Of a stretch of 64,000 nucleotides of DNA, positions 37,939 to 47,082 are shown in pieces. Source of the DNA: Hyphomicrobiales bacterium (GTDB lineage Bacteria; Pseudomonadota; Alphaproteobacteria; Rhizobiales; Rhizobiaceae). Each line of letters starts with the position of its first letter. Position 1 is the stretch's first letter. The notes under the pieces were generated by a model, which made no database searches, was not told the DNA's origin, and saw only the letters and a program-made list of their open reading frames with translations. The position numbers were made by a program, and so were the translations under genes. The DNA is taken from positions 293,237 to 357,236 of the forward strand of contig UBMI01000002.1 in NCBI GenBank assembly GCA_900466475.1, read 5' to 3'.

Positions 37939-39002
37939 CGGTTTCGCGTCCTCGGGTCGAGTATCCGATAGAGAAGATCGGAAATGAGATTGATGCCGAC
38001 AAAAACCGTGCCGATGACGATCGTGCCGCCGAGCACGGCGTTCATATCTGCGCTCTGCAGCGAGTTGGTGATGTAGAAGCCGATGCCGGGCCAGGAAAAG
38101 ACCGTCTCCGTCAGCACCGAGCCCTCAAGCAGGCCTGCATAGGAAAGCGCGATGACGGTCACGAGTGGCACCGCCGCATTCCTCAGCGCATGGCCCCAGA
38201 TCACCCGCGTTTCCGAAAGCCCCTTCGCGCGGGCCGCCACCACATATTCCTGCGACAGCTCGTTCAGCATGAAGCTGCGGGTCATACGGCTGATATAGGC
38301 GAGCGAGAAATAACCGAGCAGCGAGGCCGGCAGGATGATGTGACGGAACACGTCGTAGAAGACATCCCATTGGCCCTGCCAGGCGCTGTCGAGAAGATAG
38401 AAGCCTGTAACCGGGGTGAAGCTGTATTCGTAGACGATGTCGATGCGACCGGGGAACGCCACCCAGCGCAGCTGCGCATAGAAGACGACGAGCGAGATCA
38501 ACGCCAGCCAGAAGATCGGCACCGAATAGCCGACAAGCCCGATCACGCGCACGATCTGATCGACAATACTGCCGCGGCGCACGGCAGCGAGTACGCCAAG
38601 CGGAACACCGATGACCGAACCGATGATCGTGCCGACGGTCGCAAGCTCCAGCGTAGCGGGGAAAACGCGGCGGATATCGACCATGACCGGATTGGTGGTC
38701 AGGACGGAATTGCCGAAATCCCCGGAGAGAATGCCTTTCAGATAGATGTAGAACTGCTCGTAAAGCGGCAGGTCAAATCCCATCTCGCGGCGAACGCGCT
38801 CCACGACATGGGTCGGCGCGCGATCGCCGAGTATGGCGAGCACGGGATCGATCGGCACGACGCGGCCGATGAAGAAGGTGACGGCCAGAAGGCCGAGATA
38901 GGTGGTGACTGCGGCGAAGAGGAAACGCCCCAACGCCTTTGCGAAGGAGAGTGCACGGCCCTTGCGGGGCCGCGCCTCCTGTCTTGTTTCGACAATACTC
39001 AC
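37935..39002 (-). CDS. Peptide ABC transporter permease (DppB type)
   Basis: This 355-residue inner-membrane protein has six helices and a long periplasmic loop after the first (FFIGRVVPIDPVLAILGDRAP, then MGFDLPLYEQFYIYLKGILSGDFGNS). These are the hallmarks of DppB/OppB permeases. The EAA loop is EYVVAARAKGLSETRVIWGHALRNA. It forms the channel with the DppC-type partner. It starts 21 bases after the substrate-binding protein gene. Confidence 0.92.
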   Translation of the reverse strand: MSIVETRQEARPRKGRALSFAKALGRFLFAAVTTYLGLLAVTFFIGRVVPIDPVLAILGDRAPTHVVERVRREMGFDLPLYEQFYIYLKGILSGDFGNSVLTTNPVMVDIRRVFPATLELATVGTIIGSVIGVPLGVLAAVRRGSIVDQIVRVIGLVGYSVPIFWLALISLVVFYAQLRWVAFPGRIDIVYEYSFTPVTGFYLLDSAWQGQWDVFYDVFRHIILPASLLGYFSLAYISRMTRSFMLNELSQEYVVAARAKGLSETRVIWGHALRNAAVPLVTVIALSYAGLLEGSVLTETVFSWPGIGFYITNSLQSADMNAVLGGTIVIGTVFVGINLISDLLYRILDPRTRNR

Positions 39003-39023
39003 TGGATCAGCCTGACCGGCTCA

Positions 39024-40664
39024 TCACTTCGAGATCGGGCCTACATAGTTGGTATCGAAGCTTGGACCCAACTTGAAGTCCTTGAGGCTCTTGCGATAGC
39101 CGGCCACTTCGATCTGCTGGAAGATGATGACGAAGGGGCTGTTGGCGAGAAACTTCTTCTGCACGTCCTCGTACATGCCGGCGCGTTTGGCGGCGTCACG
39201 TTCGAGCAGGGCAGCCTTGGTTTCCTTGTCAAGCTCGGGCGCTTCCCAGGTATTGCGCCATGCAAGGGTCTTCACCGTGCCCGCGTCGGAATTGTCCGGA
39301 TTGGAGGTGAAGGTATCGGCGTTGGAGTTCGGGTCGAAATAGTCCGAGCCCCACTGGCCGATATACATGTCGTGCGTGCGGGCGCGGTACTTCGTCAGCG
39401 TCTGCTTGCCGTCGCCGGGGATGATCTCCATCTTCACGCCGGCCTGAGCGAGCGTCTGCTGCATGGATTCGGCAATGCCGGTGACCGGCTGTGTGTTGCG
39501 GACATCCATGGTAACCGAGAACCCGTCCGGCAGGCCGGCCTTGGCAAGCAGTTCCTTCGCCTTGGCGACGTCGAGCTTGTAGGGGTTCTCGTTCAATGCG
39601 CCAAGCTGGCCGGTCGGCAGGAAGGTCTGGTGGATTTCGCCGATACCCTTGATGAGGGTCGCACCGATCGCGTCATAATCGACGAGATATTTGAAGGCTT
39701 CCTGGACCTCAGGCTTCTTCAGGTTCTCGTTCTTGCCGTTGAGGCTGACGTAATAGACGGTGCTCTTCGGCGCATTGGTCGTCGCCAGATCTGCGTTCTT
39801 GGAAACGGCGTCGAGATCATTGGGCTCCAGGTTGCGGGCGATATCGATATCACCGGCCTCGAGCGCCAGGCGCTGAGCCGAGCTTTCCTTCATGTAGCGA
39901 TAGATGACGCGGTTAAGCTTCGCCTTCTCGCCGTAATAATTGTCGTTGCGCTCCATGACGACAACTTCGTTGGCGCGCCACTCACGCAGTTTGTAAGCGC
40001 CGGAACCGGCATAATTCGTCTTCAGCCAGTCATTGCCGAAATCGTTGTCGTACTTGTGGTCGGCATCGACCGTGACCGGTTTCACATGGTCCACCACCAG
40101 CTTCTTGTCGACGACGGAAGCAACCGTTGCGGTCAGGCAGTTCAGCACGAAACTCGGCGCGTAGGCCTTGTCGACAGTGAAGGTGAAGGTGGTCGGGTCG
40201 ACAGCCTTGGCCTTCTCGGTGACGTTGTCGCCGGTCAAGCCGAATTGGGTGAGAATGAAGGCCGGGCTCTTGTCGAGTTTCACGGCGCGCTCGAAGGACC
40301 AGGCAACGTCTTCGGCGGTGATCGGATTGCCGGACGCAAACTTCAGATCCGGCTTCAGTTTGAAGGTGTAGGTCAGGCCGTCATCGGAAACCGTCCAGCT
40401 GTCGGCGAGGTCACCCTTGATCTTCGAGGTGTCGTTCATGTCGAGACGAACGAGCAGGCTATAGGTGTTGCTGGTAACCTCGGCCGTCGAAAGCTCGAAA
40501 GCCTCGCCCGGATCCATCGAGATGATGTCGTCGATGGCAAAACCTTCGACGAGCGTGTCCTTCGGCGTCTCTGCGAAGGCAGCAGGCGCTGCTACCATCA
40601 GGAGCGAAAGTGCCGCCCCTGCGGAAAGAAGGCGGAAGCTGCGGTTCAGTTTGGTAATCATCAT
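39024..40664 (-). CDS. Peptide ABC transporter substrate-binding protein
   Basis: This 546-residue periplasmic protein has a signal peptide (about 1-31, cleaved near AAFAETP) and the family-5 solute-binding fold. LVEGFAIDDIISMDPGEAFE opens the mature protein; the WTVSDDGLTYTFKLKPDLKFASGNPITAEDVAWSFER segment is the family-5 signature. The family binds di- and oligopeptides, or sometimes opines, nickel or glycosides. A dipeptidase gene just upstream favours peptides. AGGGGAA precedes the ATG. Confidence 0.92.
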   Translation of the reverse strand: MMITKLNRSFRLLSAGAALSLLMVAAPAAFAETPKDTLVEGFAIDDIISMDPGEAFELSTAEVTSNTYSLLVRLDMNDTSKIKGDLADSWTVSDDGLTYTFKLKPDLKFASGNPITAEDVAWSFERAVKLDKSPAFILTQFGLTGDNVTEKAKAVDPTTFTFTVDKAYAPSFVLNCLTATVASVVDKKLVVDHVKPVTVDADHKYDNDFGNDWLKTNYAGSGAYKLREWRANEVVVMERNDNYYGEKAKLNRVIYRYMKESSAQRLALEAGDIDIARNLEPNDLDAVSKNADLATTNAPKSTVYYVSLNGKNENLKKPEVQEAFKYLVDYDAIGATLIKGIGEIHQTFLPTGQLGALNENPYKLDVAKAKELLAKAGLPDGFSVTMDVRNTQPVTGIAESMQQTLAQAGVKMEIIPGDGKQTLTKYRARTHDMYIGQWGSDYFDPNSNADTFTSNPDNSDAGTVKTLAWRNTWEAPELDKETKAALLERDAAKRAGMYEDVQKKFLANSPFVIIFQQIEVAGYRKSLKDFKLGPSFDTNYVGPISK

Positions 40665-40708
40665 GGTTTGTTCCCCTGTTTTGATTGATTACTAAGTATT
40701 ATTTGGTC

Positions 40709-41767
40709 TCAGGCGTCCTCTTCCCTCCACGCCGAAGCCAGAATGCGAAGCCAGTTTTCGCTGGCCATTTTGGTCAAGTCCTCCGCACCATAGCCAGCTT
40801 GCCGGAGAGCGGCAATCAGCCTCTGGTTGCCCGAGGCATCACCGATTTCTTCCGGAATGGTAGCACCGTCAAAGTCCGAACCGAGCGCCACGCAATCGAT
40901 CCCGACCCGGTTCACGAGGTAATCGATATGGCGGATCATGTCGGAAAGCGGCGTATCGGCATCGGAGCGGCCATCCGGACGAAGCATCGCCGTCGCATAG
41001 TTCACACCGACAAGACCGCGACGCTCACGGATCGCGTCGAGCTGCCTGTCGGTGAGGTTGCGGGCGACCGGTGTCAGCGCATGGGCGTTGGAATGGCTGG
41101 CGACGAGCGGCTGGTCGCTCGTCTCCGCCACATCCCAGAAACCCTTCTCGGTGATATGGGCAAGATCGATCATGATTCCGAGACGATTGCACTCGCGCAC
41201 GAGCGCGAAGCCGGCTTCCGTCAAACCCGGCGCCGTATCCGGCGAGCTCGGGAAGGCAAAGGGCACGCCATGCCCAAAGATATTGTGCCGGCTCCAAACC
41301 GGGCCGAGCGAACGCAACCCGGCGGCATAAAGAACATCCAGAGCAGCGAGATCGGCGCCGATTGCTTCACAGCCCTCGATATGCAGGACAGCAGCAAAAA
41401 CGCCTGATGCCATCGCCTTGCGGATATCTTTCACCGTTCGGCAGAGCCGCCAGGCGCCGGCACGGTCGAGCCTGAGCGCGATCGCCGCCATCTCCGTGGC
41501 GATAGCAAGCGAGGGCAGCGGGTCGAGGGGAGCAGCAAGCGGCGTCGCGTAATGGCCGTTCACATCAGGATCGGCAAACACGAGATCGCCCGATGGGACG
41601 TAAATGGCACAAAGGCCACCCGCCAGACCGCCAGCCTTTGACCTGATGGCATCTATATGGCCTGCCGTCGTACCGTTTGCGAATTCCGCGACCGGATCGC
41701 TTCCGTCTTTCGCATGGGACCAGAGTCGAAGGAGAACGTCGTTATGACCGTCGAATACGAGTTGCAT
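40709..41767 (-). CDS. M19-family dipeptidase (membrane/renal dipeptidase type)
   Basis: This 352-residue zinc enzyme should hydrolyse dipeptides, with possible activity on D-amino-acid-containing dipeptides. Metal-binding positions of the family are present: HND at 8-10, the bridging Glu in LHIEGCEAIG, and His residues in IDLAHITEKGF and ASHSNAHALTPVARNLTD. No signal peptide is visible, so it is probably cytosolic, acting on peptides imported by the ABC system 44 bases downstream. AGGAAAGCAG precedes the ATG at 41767. Confidence 0.92.
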   Translation of the reverse strand: MQLVFDGHNDVLLRLWSHAKDGSDPVAEFANGTTAGHIDAIRSKAGGLAGGLCAIYVPSGDLVFADPDVNGHYATPLAAPLDPLPSLAIATEMAAIALRLDRAGAWRLCRTVKDIRKAMASGVFAAVLHIEGCEAIGADLAALDVLYAAGLRSLGPVWSRHNIFGHGVPFAFPSSPDTAPGLTEAGFALVRECNRLGIMIDLAHITEKGFWDVAETSDQPLVASHSNAHALTPVARNLTDRQLDAIRERRGLVGVNYATAMLRPDGRSDADTPLSDMIRHIDYLVNRVGIDCVALGSDFDGATIPEEIGDASGNQRLIAALRQAGYGAEDLTKMASENWLRILASAWREEDA

Positions 41768-41978
41768 CTGCTTTCCTGCACTGCCCGAACGGGCGGACCG
41801 AAGCGGCAACAATAGAAAAGCTGACAGAAAGCGCCACCTCTTTTTTTACAAATGCGCAATGTGGAAACCATGCATTTTTGCGATGCAAACCGGCGGCGCC
41901 GCAGATACCTTGCATGCTGCGGTCCGCGGCCTCAATCAGCGCAGACAGTCTTTTCTGCCAATGATCCGAAAGAACCCC

Positions 41979-42530
41979 ATGAGTGAGGAAATTTTCCACG
42001 CGCTTACTCGACAATACCCGAATGCCAGACTGACGGCGACCGATCAGCCCTTACCGGAAGCTGATTTTGAGGCACAGAAACACAAGCACTTTTCCCGTCG
42101 GGCGCGAGGCGGAGCGATCGGAATCATCCACAATGCCAGCGGTCAAATCGTCCTCACGAAGAGAAGCGGCATGCACGCGGGCTGGTCCCTGCCGGGCGGA
42201 ACGGTCGAAGAAGCCGAGGATTTTTTGGTCGCATTTCGCCGCGAGATATCAGAGGAGATTGGCGTGTCCCTGGATCGCGTGGATCTGATCGAACTCGAGC
42301 GAAAAAAGTTTATTTCACCGAAAGGCGAAACCTTCGACTTCCTGCTTGCGGTCTTCGAAGCGCGCATAGCTGAAAGACAACTCCCCGGACCGACAGATGA
42401 CGCTCTCGCCGAGGGATTGGAAATCGATCTCTTCTATCCGGCCGATATTCCTCCCGAGATGATTTTGGGGGATCGCCAGAAACTCGTGCACCATCTGAAG
42501 ATAACCGAGGGCCGGAATCCTTCGTTGTGA
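41979..42530 (+). CDS. NUDIX hydrolase
   Basis: This 183-residue protein carries a complete NUDIX box beginning near residue 73: G-x5-E-x7-REISEEIGV. It should cleave a nucleoside diphosphate linked to another moiety, with Mg bound by the glutamates. The substrate cannot be read. The N-terminal 35 residues (SEEIFHALTRQYPNARLT) are outside the core domain. The ATG at 41979 is chosen, with GAAAG upstream; an ATG at 41961 would add six residues. It is monocistronic, with its own terminator. Confidence 0.88.
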   Translation: MSEEIFHALTRQYPNARLTATDQPLPEADFEAQKHKHFSRRARGGAIGIIHNASGQIVLTKRSGMHAGWSLPGGTVEEAEDFLVAFRREISEEIGVSLDRVDLIELERKKFISPKGETFDFLLAVFEARIAERQLPGPTDDALAEGLEIDLFYPADIPPEMILGDRQKLVHHLKITEGRNPSL

Positions 42531-42555
42531 CTGCAGCCATTCTCCATAAACAGTG

Positions 42556-42579
42556 AAGGGGGCCGAAGCCCCCCTTTTT
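42556..42579 (+). terminator. Intrinsic terminator of the NUDIX gene
   Basis: GGGGGC and GCCCCC pair around CGAA, flanked by AA on the left and followed by C and TTTTT. It lies about 26 bases after the NUDIX stop codon and just before the facing permease stop. Confidence 0.9.
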
Positions 42580-42584
42580 CCGGT

Positions 42585-43610
42585 TCAGTGCTTGGTTCGT
42601 TTCTTCTGCCTGTAGACGTCGATAACGACGGCCGCGATGATGATGACGCCCTTGACGATTTCCTGGTAGTAAGCGTCGATCCTGAGAAAGGTGAAGCCTG
42701 ACGTCATGACGCCGAGAATGACGGTGCCGATGACGGTGCCAGTGATGCGTCCGACGCCGCCGGTGAGCGAAGTGCCGCCGATGACGGTCGCGGCAATCGC
42801 GTCGAGTTCATATCCGACACCCATGCTGGCTTGGGCGGTTTCAGCGCGAGCCGCCGTAACAATACCGGCAAGACCGGCAAGCAATCCCGCAATCACATAA
42901 ACCTTGACGAGATGCGCCTCGATATTGATGCCCGAGACGCGCGCGGCCTGCGGGTTCGCACCGATGGCGTAGGTGAACTTGCCGTAGCGGGTGTAGCGCA
43001 GCGCTATGTGAAAGATCAGCGCAACAACCAGAAAAACGACGACGGGCCACGCCTTGGTTCCGATGAAGTGGAATTGCTCGGTGATCCCGGAAACCGGCTG
43101 CCCCTTCGTATACCACTTCGCCACGCCTCTCGCCGAAACGAACATGCCAAGCGTTGCGATGAAGGGAGGGATCTTCGTATAGGCGATGAGCGCGCCGTTT
43201 ATGAGACCGGCAGCCGACCCGATCAGCAGGCCGATCATGATCGGCACGAGGGCGGGCAGGTCGGTCAGCGAGGGGAAGACGGCTCGCCCCCAGGTAGAGG
43301 ACTGGGCGAAGCTGGTTGCGATCATCGCCGTCATGCCGACGACCGAGCCCGACGAAAGATCGATGCCGCCGGTGATGATGACCTGGGTGACGCCGACAGC
43401 GATGATGCCGATGACGGAGACCTGCAGGATCATGATCGTCAGGCGCTGCGAGTTCAGAAGAAAGCTCTGGCCGATGAAGATCCAGCCGAGAATTTCATAA
43501 ACGAGCGCAATACCGACCAGCACGAGGAAGATGCTGAGTTCCGGCGGCACACGCCGCCGTCTCGGCCGGGTTGCGAGGGGCGCTGTGCCCTCTGCTGCCT
43601 TGATAGTCAT
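42585..43610 (-). CDS. CUT2 sugar ABC transporter permease, inositol-like
   Basis: This 341-residue permease has eight to ten hydrophobic segments and belongs to the ribose/xylose/inositol (CUT2) group. The GGIDLSSGSVVGMTAMIA and GGTSLTGGVGRITGTVIG motifs are typical. The N-terminus is a basic cytoplasmic tail. GGGAGG six bases before the ATG sets the start at 43610. It is the last gene of a binding protein-ATPase-permease operon. The substrate is inferred from the binding protein. Confidence 0.9.
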   Translation of the reverse strand: MTIKAAEGTAPLATRPRRRRVPPELSIFLVLVGIALVYEILGWIFIGQSFLLNSQRLTIMILQVSVIGIIAVGVTQVIITGGIDLSSGSVVGMTAMIATSFAQSSTWGRAVFPSLTDLPALVPIMIGLLIGSAAGLINGALIAYTKIPPFIATLGMFVSARGVAKWYTKGQPVSGITEQFHFIGTKAWPVVVFLVVALIFHIALRYTRYGKFTYAIGANPQAARVSGINIEAHLVKVYVIAGLLAGLAGIVTAARAETAQASMGVGYELDAIAATVIGGTSLTGGVGRITGTVIGTVILGVMTSGFTFLRIDAYYQEIVKGVIIIAAVVIDVYRQKKRTKH

Positions 43611-43646
43611 GTCAAACCTCCCTTTGGCGATCGTTGTCACGCGCAA

Positions 43647-45188
43647 TCACTGCGCGGCGAGTTCCATCACCTTGATCTGCGTTGCTTCGTCGCGATTGAG
43701 AAAACCGGTGACGCGCCCCTCGTGCATCACCATGATACGGTCGCTCATGCCGAGAACCTCTGGCATCTCCGAAGAGATCATGATGACGGCGACGCCATTG
43801 CGCGCCATTTCCGTGACCAGCCGATGGATTTCCGCCTTGGCTCCGACATCGATCCCGCGTGTCGGCTCGTCGAGAATCAGGATTTTCGGATTGGTGAGCA
43901 GCCAGCGGCCGATCAGCACCTTCTGCTGATTGCCGCCCGAGAGGTTCTCGACCCGCTCATAGAGGGTCGGGGTCTTGACGCGCAGCTTACGCGCCATGTC
44001 CTCGCAGGTTTCCTCAATCGCGCCCTCCTGAACAAAGCCGCCCTTGACGAACTTGTCGTGCAGCACGGCGACCTGCATGTTTTCGAGCACGTTGAGGATC
44101 AGAAGACAGCCCGTATCCTTGCGGTCTTCCGTGAGGAAAGCCATGCGATTGCGGATCGCTGCCGTCGGCGAAGTGATCTGTACCTGCTTGCCGAAAAGCT
44201 CGATCGTGCCGGAGCTTGCCGGTGTCACGCCGAACAGCGTTTCGGCGACATTCGATCGGCCGGAGCCGACGAGGCCTGCCACACCGAGTATTTCGCCCGA
44301 GCGCACCTCGAAGGAAACGTCGCGGAAGATGCCGGACAGGCTGAGATCCTTCACCGACAGTACAACCTCGCCGATCGGCACCTCTTCCTTCGGGAACATC
44401 TGGGTGATCTCGCGGCCGACCATCATGCGGATGATGTCGTCGCGGGTGACATCAGTGGAGGCATGCGTGCCGATATATTTGCCGTCACGGAAAACGGAGA
44501 ACTCGTCGGCGATCTCGAAGAGCTCGTTCATCTTATGGGTGATGTAGACGATGCCGATGCCCTGGGATCTCAGGTCGCGAATGATGCGGAAAAGATGCTC
44601 GACCTCGCGCTCCGTCAGCGCCGAGGTCGGCTCGTCCATGATGAGGACGTCGGAATTGTAGGAAACTGCCTTGGCGATCTCGACCATTTGCCGGTTTGCG
44701 ACCGAGAGGTAGCGGACCTCGATATCGGGGTCGATCGCGATATTGAGCCGGGCAAACAGAGCCTCGGTCATGCGATGCATCGCGCCGTGGTCGACGAAAC
44801 CGAAGCGGTTCTTGGGCTCGCGGCGGATCCAGATATTTTCGGCGACCGTCATGAACGGCATCAGGTTCAGCTCCTGATGGATCATGGCGATTCCATTCTC
44901 CAGCGCATCGAGCGGAGATTTCAACCGGATTTCCGCCCCTTTCAGGCGGATATCGCCCTTGTCGGGCGTGTAGATGCCGGCGAGGATTTTCATCAGAGTC
45001 GACTTGCCGGCGCCGTTTTCACCCATCAGCGCATGCACGGAAGCGCGCTTCAGCCGGAACTGCACATCGTCGAGCGCCACGACGCCCGGAAATTCCTTGC
45101 GAACGCCCTCTGCGCTCAAGAGATATTCCGCATTCGGAACTGCGCCGCTTGCGCGCACGGCGGCCATGGTTGACGGGCTGACGACCAT
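43647..45188 (-). CDS. CUT2 sugar ABC transporter ATPase, inositol-like
   Basis: This 513-residue protein contains two tandem ABC domains, as usual for CUT2 importers. The N-terminal half has Walker [10 protein letters not shown] and Walker [13 protein letters not shown]. The C-terminal half has the degenerate Walker [10 protein letters not shown], with signature [15 protein letters not shown] and Walker [14 protein letters not shown]. It energises uptake together with the adjacent permease. GGAGGAG lies about five bases before the ATG at 45188. A hairpin separates it from the binding-protein gene. Confidence 0.93.
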   Translation of the reverse strand: MVVSPSTMAAVRASGAVPNAEYLLSAEGVRKEFPGVVALDDVQFRLKRASVHALMGENGAGKSTLMKILAGIYTPDKGDIRLKGAEIRLKSPLDALENGIAMIHQELNLMPFMTVAENIWIRREPKNRFGFVDHGAMHRMTEALFARLNIAIDPDIEVRYLSVANRQMVEIAKAVSYNSDVLIMDEPTSALTEREVEHLFRIIRDLRSQGIGIVYITHKMNELFEIADEFSVFRDGKYIGTHASTDVTRDDIIRMMVGREITQMFPKEEVPIGEVVLSVKDLSLSGIFRDVSFEVRSGEILGVAGLVGSGRSNVAETLFGVTPASSGTIELFGKQVQITSPTAAIRNRMAFLTEDRKDTGCLLILNVLENMQVAVLHDKFVKGGFVQEGAIEETCEDMARKLRVKTPTLYERVENLSGGNQQKVLIGRWLLTNPKILILDEPTRGIDVGAKAEIHRLVTEMARNGVAVIMISSEMPEVLGMSDRIMVMHEGRVTGFLNRDEATQIKVMELAAQ

Positions 45189-45218
45189 ATCATCTCCTCC
45201 GGATACGGACAGGCTGAA

Positions 45219-45243
45219 AGGATGCGGGCAGAACCCGCATCCT
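45219..45243 (-). terminator. Hairpin between binding-protein and ATPase genes of the CUT2 operon
   Basis: On the minus strand AGGATGCGGG and CCCGCATCCT form a ten-bp stem around TTCTG, followed by TTC. It lies 15 bases after the binding-protein stop and probably limits readthrough into the ATPase and permease genes. Confidence 0.75.
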
Positions 45244-45257
45244 GCTTGGCGTTTGCC

Positions 45258-46187
45258 TCAGTTCTTGGAGACAAAGTCCTTGACGTTGGCAGGCGTGACG
45301 AGCTGGAAGGGGATGTAGACCTTCTTCTCGACCTTTTCGCCCTTGGCAATCTTGAGTGCCGTGTCAAGCGCGCCCTTGCCTTGGCCCGCGGCATCCTGGA
45401 ACACGGTGACGTCGAGGTCGCCGGCCTGCATTGCGGCAAGCGCGTCCTGCGTGGCGTCGACGCCGCCGACGACGACCTTGGTCATATCCTTGCCGGCTGC
45501 CTTCAGCGCCTGGATGGCGCCGATCGCCATTTCGTCGTTGTTGGAGATCACGGCATCGAACTCGATGCCGCTGGAGAGCCAGTTGGTCATCAGGTCGGCG
45601 CCCTGGGTACGATCCCAGTTGGCCGTCTGCTCTTCCACGATCTCCAGTCCCTTGCATTCGTCCGTCTTGACGACATCATGAACGTCCTGGGTGCGCATGC
45701 GCGCAGCCTGGTTGGAAAGCTCGCCCATGATGACGACGGCCTTGCCCTTGCCGCCGAGAATACGGCAGATTTCCTTGGTTTCCAGCGTGCCGGATTCCTG
45801 TTCGTTGGAAGCGACGAAAGCCTGCTTTTCGGGCAGCGTGTCGACGTTGACCGGCTGACGGTTGACGTAAACCAGCGGAATGCCGGCATCGGCAGCGAGC
45901 TTCGACATTGCAGTCGTCGCATCGGTATCGACAGGGTTGACGATGATTGCATCGACCTTGGAGGCGATGAAATTCTGGATCTGGCTCTGCTGCTTGGAAA
46001 CGTCGTTCTGCGCGTCTTCAACCTGCAGGGTGACGCCATTCAGCGTCTTTGCATAATCGGTCATGCCGTTGCGCAGAACGGTCAGGAAGTTGTCGTCGAA
46101 TTTCGCCATCGAAACGCCAACGGTTTCCGCATGTGCAGCCGTCGACAGGACGAGCGCCATCGCGGTGCCCAGGATAAATCTTTTCAT
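45258..46187 (-). CDS. CUT2 sugar-binding protein, probably myo-inositol-type
   Basis: This 309-residue periplasmic protein has a signal peptide (MKRFILGTAMALVLSTAAHA, cleaved after AHA) and the ribose-type periplasmic binding fold. AKFDDNFLTVLRNG, NDVSKQQSQIQNFIASKVDAIIVNPVDT and SNNDEMAIGAIQALKAAG are landmarks of that fold. From memory it resembles rhizobial myo-inositol-binding proteins (IbpA with IatA and IatP), which also have the gene order binding protein-ATPase-permease. Two palindromes upstream, one with the GGAA-N6-TTCC form described for IolR, agree with that. Ribose or another polyol cannot be excluded. Confidence 0.8.
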   Translation of the reverse strand: MKRFILGTAMALVLSTAAHAETVGVSMAKFDDNFLTVLRNGMTDYAKTLNGVTLQVEDAQNDVSKQQSQIQNFIASKVDAIIVNPVDTDATTAMSKLAADAGIPLVYVNRQPVNVDTLPEKQAFVASNEQESGTLETKEICRILGGKGKAVVIMGELSNQAARMRTQDVHDVVKTDECKGLEIVEEQTANWDRTQGADLMTNWLSSGIEFDAVISNNDEMAIGAIQALKAAGKDMTKVVVGGVDATQDALAAMQAGDLDVTVFQDAAGQGKGALDTALKIAKGEKVEKKVYIPFQLVTPANVKDFVSKN

Positions 46188-46288
46188 TGCATTTCCTCCA
46201 CAAAGCGGTGCCCGGCTGCACCCTCCTCACGCCGGGGTCCCAGACATCCGTCTGCGAACCTCAATCCCATGCCGCCTCTCCCGTGGCG

Positions 46289-46306
46289 GTTCCGTTAAAA
46301 CGGAAC
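46289..46306. promoter_or_regulatory. Perfect palindrome GTTCCGTT-AA-AACGGAAC
   Basis: Eight-base arms pair perfectly around AA, about 100 bases before the binding-protein start codon. Its symmetry and place, between the likely promoter and the first gene, suggest an operator for the CUT2 operon. Confidence 0.5.
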
Positions 46307-46331
46307 AAACAAACCGTAAAATTTGCTTCGC

Positions 46332-46345
46332 GGAATATTCATTCC
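46332..46345. promoter_or_regulatory. GGAA-N6-TTCC site, candidate IolR operator
   Basis: GGAATATTCATTCC fits the GGAA-N6-TTCC form described for IolR, the RpiR-type repressor of inositol catabolism in Sinorhizobium meliloti. It lies 145-158 bases upstream of the binding-protein start. The motif is short, so a chance match is possible. Confidence 0.45.
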
Positions 46346-46572
46346 ATTTTATCGAAACGACGTCAAGTCTCTTTGCCGATTTCCGCTGTCGCTGCGGAGT
46401 AGAAACCATTCTGCCAAGGTGAATTGTGCATGATTGGTCTGTTGCAATCTGGCCATCATGGGAAAGGACCGTCACAGGCGCGTATTGCGAAAGCCGTAGA
46501 GATCCCCATCTAGGCGGAGCCCCAACGGCCTGCGCACACAGCCGTTTTTTAAAGAATTTGGAGAGAGGACCA

Positions 46573-47076
46573 ATGTCCATTTCGATGTATCGTTTGACCG
46601 TGCCGATGTTCCAGCGCGGCATTGCCAGTCTGAAGACTTATCTCGACAAGGCGGAAGCCTATGCCGAGGAAAAGAAAATCGACCCGGCCATCCTCATAAA
46701 TGCACGCCTTGCCCCGGATATGCTGCCGCTTTCCGGCCAGTATCAGCGCGCCAGCGATAGCGCGAAGTTCGCGCTCGCCCGCCTGACGGCAACTGAGGCG
46801 CCGAAGTTCGAAGATAATGAAACGACGATCGCCGACCTGCGGGAGCGTATGGCCAAGACCGAAGCTTACCTTGCGAGCTTTTCTGCCGAAGCTCTTGATG
46901 GCAGCGATCTAAGGGAAATCACGGTTCCGGGCCGCAACGGCTCTGTCGTTCCCGGCATCGAATATGTCGCGCTCTTCGCGCTGCCGAACTTCTATTTCCA
47001 CGTGACGACGGCACACGCCATCCTGCGCAACCAGGGTGCGCCGGTCGGCAAGCGGGACTTCCTCGGAAACTTCTGA
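46573..47076 (+). CDS. DUF1993 family protein
   Basis: This 167-residue cytosolic protein matches the DUF1993 pattern: MSISMYRLTVPMFQRGIASLKTYLDKAE at the start, then ARLAPDMLPLSGQYQRASDSAKFALARL, and a C-terminal ALPNFYFHVTTAHAILRNQGAPVGKRDFLG. The fold is expected to be a four-helix DinB-like bundle, with the histidines near the C-terminus possibly metal-binding. Function is unknown. The ATG at 46573 follows GAGAGGA and gives the conserved N-terminus. A terminator just after the stop lies inside the facing gene. Confidence 0.85.
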   Translation: MSISMYRLTVPMFQRGIASLKTYLDKAEAYAEEKKIDPAILINARLAPDMLPLSGQYQRASDSAKFALARLTATEAPKFEDNETTIADLRERMAKTEAYLASFSAEALDGSDLREITVPGRNGSVVPGIEYVALFALPNFYFHVTTAHAILRNQGAPVGKRDFLGNF

Positions 47077-47082
47077 CGCCGC

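Larger units (their letters stand above)
46188..46572. other. Divergent intergenic region between the CUT2 operon and the DUF1993 gene
   Basis: This 385-base stretch contains no supported gene. It holds the CUT2 operon promoter on the minus strand with two palindromes (46289-46306 and 46332-46345), the DUF1993 promoter on the plus strand, and the GAGAGGA ribosome binding site of the latter. Confidence 0.6.

Noticed and set aside
38190..40688. 832-codon open frame on the plus strand
   Set aside because: It lies opposite the peptide permease and binding-protein genes, which are clear family members; the frame is a GC-codon shadow.
42831..45173. 780-codon open frame on the plus strand
   Set aside because: Antisense to the CUT2 ATPase and permease; rich in His, Asp and Arg as expected of a shadow frame, with no domain.
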